Shown in pieces: positions 1 through 11,337 of a stretch of DNA of 64,000 nucleotides. The stretch lies in the NCBI GenBank assembly GCA_027943245.1, contig JANDJZ010000007.1:124001-188000 (forward strand). The letters run 5' to 3'. A program made the translations under genes and the position numbers. Under the pieces are notes generated by a model that saw nothing but the letters and a program-made list of their open reading frames with translations, was not told where the DNA came from and searched no databases. Each line of letters opens with the position of its first letter. The first letter of the stretch is position 1. This DNA is from Acanthamoeba sp. SK_2022b (Eukaryota > Discosea > Longamoebia > Acanthamoebidae).

Positions 1-42
1 CGCCGACGCACCCTCTCACGGGTCTCGCCTCTTTGCGCGCAG

Positions 43-2936
43 CTACAACACGGACATCCCCACCGATGACACATTCTACACCGACAACGGCATCGAGCTG
101 CAGTTGAGGTACGAGACCGCACAGCACAGCACAGCGCTCACTCACGACTCACTAACTGATTGACGTTGGCAACAAACAAAACAAAACAAAACAAAACAAA
201 ACAAAATAAAACAAAACAAAACAACAACAAAAACCACAACAACAAAAGGTCCCGTGACTCCAATCAGGCCCGGTCCCGAGCGCACATCGAGAGCGCGCGA
301 GCCGGTGCTCAGGAGACTCAGTACTATCCCTCCATCTCGATCGCCATGCTGCGTCACGTCTCCGAGGACCTCCAGTTCACCGTATGATCATCCCCCCCTT
401 CCCGCTTCGCAATGCATGTGAGAGGCATCATTTTTCAATATCGTGTGTCTGTCTGGTGGGTGTTGTATGCGTTGGCCTCGTGCAGGTGATTTCGAGCCAA
501 TCGATGGGCACCAGCTCTCACGCCAACGGTGCATTGGAGCTCATGCTCCACAGGCACCTGACGCAGGACGACGGCCGAGGTTTGGGTGAAGGGTACTGTG
601 CCGCGCTGAACCGCTTCCTACCCTTTTAAACTTAGGGGTAAGGAGGTGTGTTAGCTGACTCTCTTCCCTATGACGCACAGAGTACGCGACACCAACTCGG
701 TGACCATTCAGCAGTGGCTTATGCTGGGCCACACCGAGGACGCCGAGCTCCACCGTCGCCGCCTTTCGCTCCAGCAGAACCACCCTCTCACGCCCATAGC
801 CCTCGCCAAAGCGCCCGAGAATTTCGTGTGGGCCGACCACTTTGTCAACTCCTACGCTCCTCTCTCAGGTGCCTTTGTAACACAATACGTGGTTGAGTAG
901 CTCGCTGGCACTGGGACTCACGAGTTTATCCTCCTCTCCCCACCCACGCATACCGCAGCAAGCCTGCCGGCCAACGTGCACCTGCTTTCGCTCAAGGCCA
1001 GGGACGCCGTCTCCTCCGAGGTCATGCTGCGCCTCATTCACATTGCCGAGGTACATAACTTCAACTCCCATTTGCTGCATCCGTCGGTCAAAACTAACGC
1101 CGATGCCAACCTTCTTGCCGCACGCACGCACGTGCACAGGGAAAGAAGGCGATTGCAGCGCCGGCCACCGCTTTGCCGAACAAGTTCCAATCCGCGGCGA
1201 CGATCAAGCTGGACCAACTGTTCAGCTCAGCCGAGAATGGCTGGGCGATCGAGCACCCAAGGCCCCGCTCTCTCACCCTCAACTACGGTGCGCCACAATC
1301 ACTCGCTCTGAACACGCCCCCACACAATCGCCGGGCGCACTTTACTCACGCGCACACTCACGATGGTGATGCAGAGGCGGATGAGGTGGATCAGCGCGTT
1401 CGTTATGACGCGTCGTTGGGCATGCTCAGCATGAAGATCGACTTTGGCCGGTTGGGCCGAGGCGACAGGCAAAACACCGGTACACTCTCCCCGTCTGCCT
1501 CTCTTGTCCCTCAGCCTCCACTCGTTTCCGTGAGGGAAGGGACCCGAGCCCTCACCGACGTCGGCGTCGCCGTCTGCCCCCGTGTTTCTTGCGTCAGACG
1601 AGGAGGGCGTGTTCTTGTCGCAAGCGGCGATAGACAAGATGAACGAGGAGAAGGGCAGCGGCAGGCGTCCTCTCTCCATCAACGACTATGACCACGCGGC
1701 AGGTGAGAAGCACGACATGCTCGATGACAGCGAAGCCTACGAGCGGAACGTGAGGCAGCGCGGTGTCATGCGTCGTGTGTTCGACCCGGCGTCGGTCTCC
1801 ACCGCCACCAGCCAGCGCAAGCTCTTGGCCGTCGGCACCACCACTGACCCGCTCACCATGCTGCTTCGACCGCTACAAATGAAGTCGCTGCTCCTCCTGC
1901 TCGGCAAGCAGGGCACCACTGTACGCACAGTTCCCATCCACCTCCCCCGTGACTCCTGCGTTGCTGCTCCCCCAATTCGGTCCCTCACGTCTGCACGCGT
2001 GTGCCTGGCAGGCCGGCGCCGAACCCGCGCGACCGGATGCTGTCAAGGAGGAGGAACCCCCCGCGCAAGAGGAGCAAGACTTTGAGCAGCGCCAGAAGGA
2101 GGCGGCAGAGGAGAGGCAGGCCGCCAAGGAGGCGGAGGCGGAGGCGAAGCGGCGAAAAGAAGTCGAGGAGCAGAAGCGCGCGCAGGAACAGCGGCAGCGC
2201 GAGAGGGAAGCGGAGGAGCGACGCATGGAAAAGCAGCGCGAGAAGGAAGCGGAAGAGCAACGCAGGGAAATGCAGCGCGCGGAAGCGGAAGGGCGTCAGG
2301 ACAAGGGGCGCGAGAAGGAGGAGGAGATAAAGAAGGAAGAAGACAACAAACCCAATACCGAACCGGGCAGCGGAAGGAGAGCAGAGGTTTGCCAGCGCCC
2401 TCTTGCCACATATCTCCTCGTCGTCGCTGACCGAGCGCTCTTTGCTTTGCTGTTGCGCGCAGGCCTCTTTTCCCGGAGCTTCTCGCTCGCAAGCGGATGT
2501 GCTCGCCGAAGAGCAGCGCTTCCTCTCCACGGGCCTGGAGGCCGAGCGGGTGATGCTGATGTTCCTCACCATCATCATCATCTCCCTCATGATCCTCACC
2601 TACCTCGCATTCCACCGGTGCGACACCCGTTCTCCCCTCACACCACTCCGCCACTGCCACCTTCATGTCTCGCAGCGTTTCACTCGTATTATCTATCTAT
2701 TTATATACGCTGATATTATTTATTGATCTTATTGATTTATTTGTGTGACTGACTGGGTCTCACGCAGGCGGCACGCTTCGGCCATCATCTCAGTGTCTTC
2801 ACTCGCAGCGGCAGCCTACCCGTGGTCCAATGGCAACGGCGGTGGCGTTGGCGTTGGCGCGGCGCCCAGTCCGGCTTCGGGCAAGGACTTTTATCGTCGT
2901 GAGATGGACCAGAGGTTGTACAGTAAGATGGTGTGA
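43..2936 (+). CDS. GH38 alpha-mannosidase, 3' part, with C-terminal coiled coil and TM segment (5' end outside window)
   Basis: Lysosomal-type alpha-mannosidase C-terminal half. Exons: 43-108, 249-381, 486-592, 681-868, 959-1050, 1140-1287, 1375-1479, 1598-1920, 2012-2386, 2463-2617, 2768-2936; all phases agree and the stop is TGA. Family hallmarks are FYTDNG, YYPS, the TVISSQSMGTSS stretch, ELMLHR followed by DDGRG, and VHLLSL. This is the beta-sandwich C-terminal region of GH38; the catalytic domain lies upstream, off the window. Known GH38 lysosomal enzymes end soon after this region. Here the frame continues into about 125 residues rich in E, K, R and Q (exon 2012-2386, predicted coiled coil), then one strongly hydrophobic helix (MFLTIIIISLMILTYLAF) and a short Gly/Ala-rich tail. 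The tail could instead reflect a fused neighbouring gene model, but phases run through without a break. Family call is firm; the tail's role is unknown. Confidence 0.85.
171..236 (+). repeat. AAAAC-type simple repeat in intron
   Basis: About 65 bases of tandem AAAAC/AAC units inside the first visible mannosidase intron (109-248). A-rich on the sense strand. Confidence 0.9.
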
Positions 2937-3561
2937 TGGCCTTCACACCCCGTCGACCGTTTCCCTTTCATGCACCTTCCACCCTCTCTCGCCTCCCTCA
3001 CGCCATCTCTCGCTCTCTACCATTATTTTGAGGCACATTCTATTTATTCTGAGGCATGGCGTGGCTTGTGTTCCATGATCTTTCTAAAAGAATCTCAACA
3101 CGCATACTACCCCATAATGTGGCACACTTCCTTTGCCCTACGTTGTTGAGTCAAGGACAGCTTCGCCTGATCATCAGCCCCGCGACATGTGCCAGCCGGA
3201 GTTGGGTCGGGGGATTACGTGTGGGAAAAGACCCGCAAACGCCGCCGTCGAATTGGCACACGCAAAGTCTGCGCCAGAAGCGTTACTAATCTGAGGGCCA
3301 GACGCGGCCATCTCTTGTGGACCGTGTCAGAGTGCACTCACCAGGCTCTAAACAGAACCTGAAAGGAGGTAGCATGCCTCAACCTCTTCAGATCTGGTAG
3401 CGGATCTTCAAAATCGGAACACAATGACAACTAAGAGAGCGATTTTGTGGTTCTGCAGGGCTTGTGGAACAGTGATGAGACGAAGGCAGGCGGAGCACGT
3501 TCGGTTAGGGAGCGCACCGTTGGCGTCTCGTCCTCTGCAGAGCTCAACGTGGCAGGGAAAG
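2937..3561. other. Intergenic region, mannosidase 3' flank and permease 5' flank
   Basis: No gene recognised. The same frame as the downstream permease is open from an ATG at 3424, so a 46-residue longer start is possible; the preferred start is 3562. Confidence 0.6.
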
Positions 3562-6500
3562 ATGCAGAGGAAATGGCATAAATTCCTGCACTCCATAAGA
3601 GGTTCTCTGTCGTCGCGACACCTGCTGCTCCAGTTCCTCGTGCAGACCATCAAGGAGATCAGAGCGCGCAAGGTGCGCCGCTTCCCTTTCTCTTCCGTCT
3701 GCGCTATTTGCTCGTCTGAGGTGCTGCGCTGGTGGCCCGCCCCCCTGACCGCCTCTTGCGTGGCTGCCAACCTGCAGGTCAACTTCTGCCTGGGTTTCCT
3801 GGCCTGCTTCCTCGTCGTGATGGTGGTCGCCTTCATGGTCACAATCCTGGCCAACGCTCCCGTCATCTTCCTTCGACTGGCCGAGCTCACTCAGGGGGAG
3901 ACGGACGTGATCATCAGCGCAGGTGACTGGAGCGGTTACGGCGCGCTCAATTACACTCTCGTTAGGTAGTCCCCCCCCCCTCTTGTTCTCGGTCTTTTAG
4001 TTTCGTGCGTCGATGGCCTCGACCTCACCCACACAACCTCACCCCGTTTCTTCTTCTGCTTCTTGCTCGGTTGTTGTTGCGATGACGTATCACGCAGCGA
4101 TATGCTCAAGGGCGACACATCTGCGTCGTATCACTCTCCTCGGTATCAGGGCGAAACGTTTCGTAAGTCTCCGCCCAACCCAGCGCAGCCGTTTGCTCAC
4201 ACTGTGCTGCTCAGTGTACACACAAAAGGGCTGCGAGGCGGGGTTGGACCCCAACGATCGCACCTGGAAGTACCTGGGCACCAACGCCACCTACGAGTGC
4301 CCCGATGACGCCGCCACGTGCAGCGACGCCGACAAGGTCTGGTGCTATGAGCAGGCGCCCGGCAAGTGCTTCCAGGTACTCTCCCTTCTTTCGACGGGCA
4401 AAGCGAAACGCGTTGGCCTGAACGGGTTTTGGGCGCGTCGTGGGGTCACAGGACCTGTGCGGCACGTCGGCGTTCAAGGCCAAGCTCTATCTCATGGACA
4501 CTGCCAAGGAAAAGCGGATCGGGATTGGCCGGGAGTGGACGCTGGGTTCGATCCAAGAGGGCAAGGTGTTCATGATCAGCGACATCGCCGCTGCCGTACG
4601 TTTTCGCCGGGTCGCCCCCGTCACCTGCGCACTGGCCAATGGACACCGCCCCTCATGCCTACCTCCTGCCTCTCCCCCAATATCAGATGGGCCTCAAAGA
4701 GGGCAGCCTGTTCTACATGAACATCAACATGAGCGACTTCATGCCCGGTGTTTACGAGCACGCCGTGCTTCCGCACCTGCCTGCAAACAACGCCTCGTAC
4801 GACCGCATCTACACTCACACTCTCCCCCCCCCGTTTCCTTCCACCCGTGTCTCATCCCTGACTGTCCGAGCAGTGGAGCGAACAGCACTCGCTGGGGCTT
4901 CTGGAACGGCTTCGTGCCTCTTCGCGTTCAGAGTACTCGACTTTTCCTCCTCCTCCTCCCCCCAAACTGCGCACGCATTCTAGGGCGCCTGTCAATCAAA
5001 GCAACCTTTAACTAATAGTTTGTTGTTGATGTATGGCAGCCATCTATCGGGATCCGGTTGGCAAGCATCCGTTGGACGAGGAGAACGTGATCATGATGGA
5101 GTATGCCCACTTCCTGCCCTACCTGACGCAGCACCTGCACCCCAAGCTGCCCGAGGCCATGACTCAGGAGTTCAAGCACATCGACCTGTACGGCTTTGCC
5201 CAGCAGATCGTCATCAACCTTCCTCCGCCGCGCATCCAGATCTATCTGCAGAGCGACTACGACAAGATCCAAAAGGCCGGTACGCTCTCCCTCGCCTTGC
5301 ACGCCCGGCACAGCATAGCACAAGGCCAACGACTTGGAGCGTTTTCGTCCGCGCAGTGGTGGAGTTCTCTGCGGCCATCGTGTACAAGCTGGGCTTCAGC
5401 GAGCTCGTAACGGACATGCCCGTCACGGACTCCCTGAACACCACCCAATACTTCTCGCTCTTCCTGGGCCTCATCCTCAACGTGGTGATCCTCATCCTGC
5501 TCCTTCTCTCGACCATGCTCATCTACTCCCTCCTCATGGTCAACGTCGAGACCCGCACCTTCGAGATGGGCGTCTACCGGCTCGTCGGCGCCACTCGGTC
5601 CGTGCTCCCGGTCTTCGCTGTCATGAGGTCGAATCTCATTCTTCATTGCATTGCCCCACACATTCCACAGAGGCGGCATCGTGCAGCTTCTGTTGATGCA
5701 GGCCTTCTCCTATGCGGTCCCCTCTTGGGTCTGCGGTCTGCTCTTCTCCGAGGGTATTTGTCCATGCCCGCCTTCTGTTTCTCCGCTGCGGACTGTGCCC
5801 GGCTGACCGATGTCTTCTCCCCATCTTGCACGTGTCGTGCGCAGCCCTTATGGTGGGCGTGTCCGTGTGGTTCAAGGAACAGACGGGCGTGCCCATGGAG
5901 CCCGTCCTCACCCCGCTGGCCGTGCTTATGGCCACCCTTCTGGGTTAGCCCCTTCTCTCTCTCCTCCCCTCTTCGCACGTCTAACCCAACTACTCTTTGC
6001 CTTCCAGGCATATTCGTGCCCGTCGTGTCGGCCATCTTCCCCATTCGTCACGCGCTGGGCCAAAACCTGCACGACTCGCTCGACACCAAGCGCCAAAAGG
6101 GTAAGTGGCATGGCCCTAATTACTCGCCGCCGCCTGTCAGTTGGCGACGCCAAATCATTGACACGAGCCTCTCGCACAACGCAGTGCAAGCGGTGTCTGT
6201 CGATTTGGAGCGCTCTGAGGACAAGAGCTTCTCGTGGTCCCTGATGATCATCGGCCTGTCGCTGTCTGGCTTCGGCTTCGCCGTCTACTACGTCGTGCCG
6301 CTCTCCCTACTGACCATGGACCTCACCCTCTTGCTCAACATCTTCTTCTTCATCCTCATCGGTATGCCACTTCTCTCCTTCCGTTCTAGTTGCCCCCGCA
6401 CGACGCTCATGATGATCGGTTGATGTCAACGACGCAGGCATGCTGATGGGCTTGGTGCTGCTGTCGCTCAACCTGGAGCCGTTGTTGGAGCGGTTGCTGG

Positions 6501-7983
6501 TCAACACTCTCCTGTTCTGGGAGAAGGCCACCATCCGCGCGATGGTGGTCAAGAACCTGGTGGCCCACCGGAAGCGCAACACCAAGACAACCATTATGTA
6601 TGCGCTGTCGCTCGGCTTCATCATCTTCATCATGGTGTCGTACAACAACCTGCTCGACGGCTTCGCCTACCAGCGGGAGCAGAGCAGCGGCGTCTACCTC
6701 AAGGTCATGTCGCGCGGCACGGTGGACAAGCCCAAGACGCCGCTCGACTGGCGCCACCACATTCGCAACGTGCAGGGTCTCGAGGACTACCTCCGTAACC
6801 ACACGCACATCATCAAGGATCACTCGTGGGTCACCCACCACTATAACGACGCCTGGAAAGACCACGGGGGCCCCACCCTGGAAAACCTGGGCAGGTACTG
6901 TCACCTTAGCCACCACGTGCGCTACACACGCCCGCCCAGGCGCGCTCTAACTGTTGATTCGTCGTAGGTCGGTAACGGATGTAAATCAGATGTACGGAAT
7001 AGCGCCCAACTTCATGGACGTGGTGTTCAACGGCTTCCTTATCCTCAATGAAGGCACGTGTCGCTCCCCCCCCCAATCAAGCACAGAGGCCCACCGGTTG
7101 TGTGACGGGCTTTTATTTTTTAAATCCATTTTACGTTTTTTTTAAAAACAAAAAATGATTATTATCGTTGCAGGCTCGGAGTACAACGGTTTGGACATGA
7201 GCCTCAGCGAGCAGCTGTATACGGCCGACGGGTCGAGTCGTGCCTGGCTTGGCACACTCTACAAGACATTCATCGGTGCCCACCGCCCGCATCCACCATG
7301 GCTGCACGGAGAGCTCATCCTAATAACCACTGCCCACGCCTCTCCTCAAAATGCCAACAAACAGGCCTGCGCAATACCGAAAGTCTTTTCATGTGGAGCT
7401 TCTCCGGCCACACTGCGAATCCCGACGACTCCACCACCAATGGCGGTTCCCAGAACGGCGGTTCCGGCGATGGCGGCACGACCGACGGGGGCAACACTGG
7501 CGGAAACAACAACGCGGGGATCGTGTACGCTGATCTCTGCTTTGCTCTGCTCTGCTGGCTTGCACGAGTCTCATACGGATGGTGGCCACAGTACGGCGAG
7601 CCCGGCTCGTTCGTACGAGGATCGCGTGGTGATGCGCCCGTTGGCCTTCTTTGACGCGGCGCCCTACTTCCGCTTCTCCAAGTTCAATTCCAAGCGCCAG
7701 CACACCGTGGTATCCTTTACTTCATGGCTGCGCCAATCCGAGTGTACGCTCCCTCTCTTCCGCCTCTGCCTTTTCAAACCAAGCCTCATAGGCGTGCTTC
7801 TGGTCTGTTGCGGGTACAGTCACCACAAAACAGTTATTCTCTGTGGACGACCTGCCGTGGGGCGAACTGCTGTTCGCCATCGACGCCGATGTAGCGGAAG
7901 ATAAGAACAAGCGCGAACAGATCAAGAGTGAAGTCAACGCGCTCATCAAGGTTGCCCCTCCCATCGACATGCACTCTTAAGCG

Positions 7984-8040
<57 letters not shown>

Positions 8041-8764
8041 TGTGTGCGCGCGCGCACGTTTTCGTTCTAACCCCTTTTCGAATGGATGGGCATCTTTTCA
8101 CGCAGGGCCAGGACGGAGTTTACATCTATGACCTCAGCGGAAGCAACAACCCCATACAGAAGGCCGACGCGCTCCTCACGGCCTTCTTTGGATTCACCAC
8201 GGCCGTGGCCATGCTCATTGCCTCCTTCTCCTTGGTGTCCTCCATGTACACCAACATCTACGAACAGACCAAGGAGATCGGTTTGCCTCCTCGTCAACGC
8301 GTGTTTGCTTGTTCGTGGCGACGCCGAGTAGATAATGACCCCCCCCCCCTCCAACGGCGTGCCGCGCGTTCGTGTCATTGCAGGCGTTGTGCGAGCCATC
8401 GGCATGCGCCAGAGCTGGCTTAAGAGGATCTACATGTACGAGGCCTTCATCCTCGTCTTGTCTTCTTCCCTGCTCGGCATCATCATCGGTACGACACTTT
8501 CTCTCCCACATCAAAGTGCACGTGGGCCCTCGCGCCGGAGGGCTGGTCGCCTGACCGGGATGTGGATGTCGCACAGGGAGCGCCGTGGGCTACACGTTGC
8601 TGCTGCAGAGGATCCTGTTCACGCAGCTGCCGCTGCCGTTCCGCTTCCCGTGGCAGATCCTGATCATCGTGTTCACGTGTTCCCTCATCTTCGCCTTCGT
8701 CTCGTCCTTCGGACCCATCACCACCGTCATGAAGCGATCCATAGTCCAGATCCTTCGCTTCTAA
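3562..8764 (+). CDS. FtsX-like permease family membrane protein (about 1103 aa, 22 exons)
   Basis: Large multipass protein of the MacB/FtsX permease type. Exons: 3562-3672, 3778-3965, 4098-4162, 4215-4375, 4452-4595, 4687-4796, 4871-4932, 5040-5279, 5357-5627, 5671-5753, 5845-5943, 6008-6100, 6185-6361, 6438-6894, 6968-7053, 7174-7275, 7365-7524, 7592-7709, 7834-7950, 8106-8280, 8384-8488, 8577-8764. A first TM helix (NFCLGFLACFLVVMVVAF) is followed by a large Cys-containing extracytoplasmic domain. Then come two FtsX-type blocks: helices, the loop VNVETRTFEMGVYRLVGATR, further helices and, near the C-terminus, the matching loop IYEQTKEIG-VVRAIGMRQ. These 'E-x-G-x-x-R-A-I/L-G' loops are the signature of FtsX/MacB permeases. 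A second periplasmic-like domain has a Gly/Asn-rich linker (7430-7520). No ABC ATPase gene is adjacent. Intron 7054-7173 begins with GC, and intron 7951-8105 holds a GT microsatellite. ATG 3424 is the alternative start. Function unknown; the fold call is firm. Confidence 0.85.
7986..8048. repeat. (GT)n microsatellite in intron
   Basis: About 27 GT units followed by CG units, within permease intron 7951-8105. Confidence 0.95.
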
Positions 8765-8912
8765 AGAAGAGACACCTTGCCCAGCTGTGGCTGCTTGTAC
8801 AGCTGGCCCAAAAACCTTTTCACAAAGCTTTTCCCTTTATGTGCTTTGTTTTTTTTTTAATATTTATATTTAACAATCAGAGACCAAGAGATAACCGGCG
8901 AAGCAACTGAAG

Positions 8913-9485
8913 ATGGACAGAGTTGCAGTAGCGGCAATGCTGGCTGGGATGGTGGTGTGCATGCTCGTGCCCATGGCTTGGGGATGCGATAATCTGGCTG
9001 CGGGCACTTGTGCCCTCAACCGGGACTCTTGCCGGTCCGTTCAACGTTTCATCTTTCGTTCTTTGTAATCTTCGCTCTTTTTTTGCTGCTTTGTTTCTTC
9101 TTCTCCTCCCCTTCTGTGACGCACCTACCTCCTACAGATATCCCAACGGCACGACTGTGAATGACAACGCGTGTGTTGAGTGTTGGCCCACTTACTTTGC
9201 CTGCATCAAGACCGCCGATTGTCAAGACAACTCCTTCTACGGCGGTGTGCCTCCACACATCGCGCTAACTTGACTTGCATCTCAAAAATTTGAGTCACGT
9301 CTAAAGCCTGATTTGTGTTGTTGTGTGGCCCAGGCACGGCCATCACGACATGCAGCACGACCGACCAATGCAACTCTACGGTGTGTGCGTTCCCCGCCGA
9401 CTCTGCATCGGCCACCCTCCGGCCTCACCCTATCTTTGGGGCGGCCCTCCTCGATCGGGCCGTGGCCCCTCGCCCGTGGTGGTGA
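8913..9485 (+). CDS. Small secreted Cys-rich protein (126 aa)
   Basis: Exons 8913-9034, 9138-9244 and 9334-9485 join in frame to a TGA. The N-terminus is a clear signal peptide (hydrophobic MLAGMVVCMLVPMAWG, then CDN). The mature part has about ten cysteines in the first two thirds (motifs such as CVECW, FACIKTADC, TCSTTDQC). These suggest a disulphide-rich extracellular module, possibly a fragment of a repeated Cys domain. The last 30 residues are Pro/Arg-rich without cysteine and may be a misread terminal intron, because a GT donor exists at 9381. No family recognised. It lies 148 bases downstream of the permease stop and converges on the methyltransferase gene. Confidence 0.65.
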
Positions 9486-9543
9486 CCTGATCGTGTGCGG
9501 TTGTAAAGGTGAAGAGGGAAGGGGAAAGACATGTTGCTGTGTG

Positions 9544-10878
9544 TCAGTCGAACTTGGTGTGCCGTCCCTGCGAGGCTCCTTTCATGGTTGCCCCCGTCTT
9601 GGCCCCGCCAGCCGCTGCCCCGTTGGGATGACTGGAGGGCTTGAATCGCTTCCCTCCATCGCCACGGCCGCGGCTACTGCCACCAACCCGTCCTCCTCTC
9701 CCTCCCCGTCCGCCTCCTCTCCAGCTGTCGCCACGTCCTCCGCCTCGCCCGCCACTCGTCTCCTCGAATCGTCGCTTCTGGCCGCTCAGTGGCGGCCCGT
9801 TGCGCGATGGCGCCCTCCCCTGCTCCGGCCGGACGCCCTTAGGCAGCGAATTGATGTCCCGCGCCAGCACGCAGTCCGGCAGTCCCTCCACCTTTTCCTC
9901 ATCTTCATCCTCGTCGTCTTGGTCTTCGTCATCGCCCTTCTTCTTCTTCTTCGTCTTGCTATTGTTGTTCTTGTTGGCCTTTCGCTGTTGCTGTACCTGC
10001 GCCTGCCACCACTGCATGACGCTGTGGTGATGCGGGCCGAAATGGAGGTACCAGAAGGTGACAAAGGGCGACGTGCGGTTGCCCAGCGCCGACGAGTGAG
10101 CCTGGCGCTTGGAGCGCAGCCCGGCCGGTGTCCAGTAGACGTAGCGCTTGCGCGGGCACAGGAAGGCTATCTCGCCCAACCGCGGGTGGCGCTCGATGGC
10201 GCGCGCGTAGTAGTCCTTGCCGCACACGTACGACGGCATGAGGAGCGCGAAGGCGCGGCCCCTGGCCAACGCCTCGCGCGCCACAAAGTCGAGCAGGCGT
10301 GGGATGTGGTCGCCCGAGTAGGCCGGGTTGGTGAGCAGCACGTCAAAGGCGGGCGTGCGGTCGGCCGCAGCCACGGCGTAGAAGTCCTCGCACCGGTTGT
10401 AGACGTCGGTGAAGCCCAGCTTGGCCAGATGCCGCACCACCGCTCCCGTGCAGTAGTACGGGTCGTAGATCTTCAGCGACGCTCGCGCTTGCTTGTCGGC
10501 CTCCGCATCACCTTTGTCCAAAGCGGAGGTGCTGTCGTCGTCTTCGTCATCATCCTCATCATCATCGCCATTCCTCGTTGTGGTTGTCGGAGCGGTCTTG
10601 GATCGCCTGAGGCAGGCGGCATAGTGGGCGAGGAGCGGCGCGATGTCGGCGAAGCACTCGGCGCCGGTCTCGCAGTGATCGTCGTCGTCGGTGGCGAACG
10701 GGTGGCGGATGTCCTCCACGGAGGCATGGCGCGCAGCGATTGCCTTTCGGTCGGCCTCAACGATGGCCTTGCGTTCGGCCTTGGGCATGGTGCCCCACCG
10801 CTTCTTGAGGTCGGCGTCGAAGGCCGGGTGGGTGGGGTTAAGCCTGTCCGAGAGCGTCGCATCGCTCACGTCGGCCAT
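9544..10878 (-). CDS. Predicted SAM-dependent (N6-adenine-type) methyltransferase with RGG-box tail (444 aa)
   Basis: Single-exon gene. The central domain (about residues 120-290) looks like a Rossmann methyltransferase of the N6-adenine/NPPY class. It has a motif-I-like stretch KIYDPYYCTGA, then a conserved CEDFY, then the motif-IV-like TNPAYSGDHIPRLL, where NPAY occupies the place of NPPY. These are followed by ALLMPSYVCGKDYY and a basic RKRYVYWTPAG block. An acidic Asp/Glu run (about 105-120) and a Lys/Asp/Glu linker flank the domain. The C-terminus (about 380-425) is an RGG/RG-rich box of the kind seen in RNA-binding proteins. Substrate (DNA, rRNA, other RNA) cannot be read from sequence; the RGG tail favours RNA or nucleolar work, which is inference. 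A 532-codon ORF on the other strand is its shadow. Confidence 0.8.
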   Translation of the reverse strand: MADVSDATLSDRLNPTHPAFDADLKKRWGTMPKAERKAIVEADRKAIAARHASVEDIRHPFATDDDDHCETGAECFADIAPLLAHYAACLRRSKTAPTTTTRNGDDDEDDDEDDDSTSALDKGDAEADKQARASLKIYDPYYCTGAVVRHLAKLGFTDVYNRCEDFYAVAAADRTPAFDVLLTNPAYSGDHIPRLLDFVAREALARGRAFALLMPSYVCGKDYYARAIERHPRLGEIAFLCPRKRYVYWTPAGLRSKRQAHSSALGNRTSPFVTFWYLHFGPHHHSVMQWWQAQVQQQRKANKNNNSKTKKKKKGDDEDQDDEDEDEEKVEGLPDCVLARDINSLPKGVRPEQGRAPSRNGPPLSGQKRRFEETSGGRGGGRGDSWRGGGRGGRGGRVGGSSRGRGDGGKRFKPSSHPNGAAAGGAKTGATMKGASQGRHTKFD

Positions 10879-11136
10879 TACGTCCTATCCGCCCTAAGCA
10901 AAAGGAGGTGAACAAGGTGCAAACACGATTAATTTGATGAATTAATCACTGATCAAACATAATTCTTAAGATTCGTTTAATCACATGACAAAAGCCCGCC
11001 GGACTGAGTGATGCGTACGTGTGTGCGCCTGATCAAAAGAGGTAGCTACGATTCGGCAGGCTCTTCCTATCCGCTTGACGGCCGAACGATAACCCAACCC
11101 CACACTGGAGCTAAACATCAAGGCATCAAAAGGATA

Positions 11137-11208
11137 TCGCCCCACCCAGATTTGAACTGGGGTCCCAGGTACCAGAAACCTATATGCTGCCAACTACACC
11201 ATGAGGCG
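11137..11208 (-). tRNA. tRNA-Gln (anticodon CUG)
   Basis: Read on the minus strand it folds with a 7-bp acceptor stem (CGCCTCA with TGGGGCG), a D arm, an anticodon stem TAGGT/ACCTG with loop TTCTGGT (anticodon CTG), and a T arm CCCAG-TTCAAAT-CTGGG. No intron. The gene is identical base for base over 11138-11208 to the copy at 60979-61049. Confidence 0.93.
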
Positions 11209-11337
11209 CTCTTTTACGGTGCTGTTGCCTCTGGTTTATCAATCAAATGTGTTCACGTTGCTTCCCTTTTGTTTTTGACATCCGGTGCTTGTGGGTTTGC
11301 GCTATCGGAGTCAGCAACTCGTTCAAAGGCGCAGGCC

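Noticed and set aside
1985..2666. Long minus-strand ORFs opposite the mannosidase tail
   Set aside because: Leu/Arg/Pro-rich mirror of the E/K/R-rich coiled-coil exon; no splice or domain support.
9313..10911. 532-codon plus-strand ORF
   Set aside because: Antisense shadow of the methyltransferase gene; its product is low complexity and its own start runs through the Cys-rich gene's exon.
11090..11125. Possible tRNA-Ile 3' half next to the tRNA-Gln gene
   Set aside because: CCCCACACTGG resembles the tRNA-Ile end, but no matching 5' half or cloverleaf can be formed.
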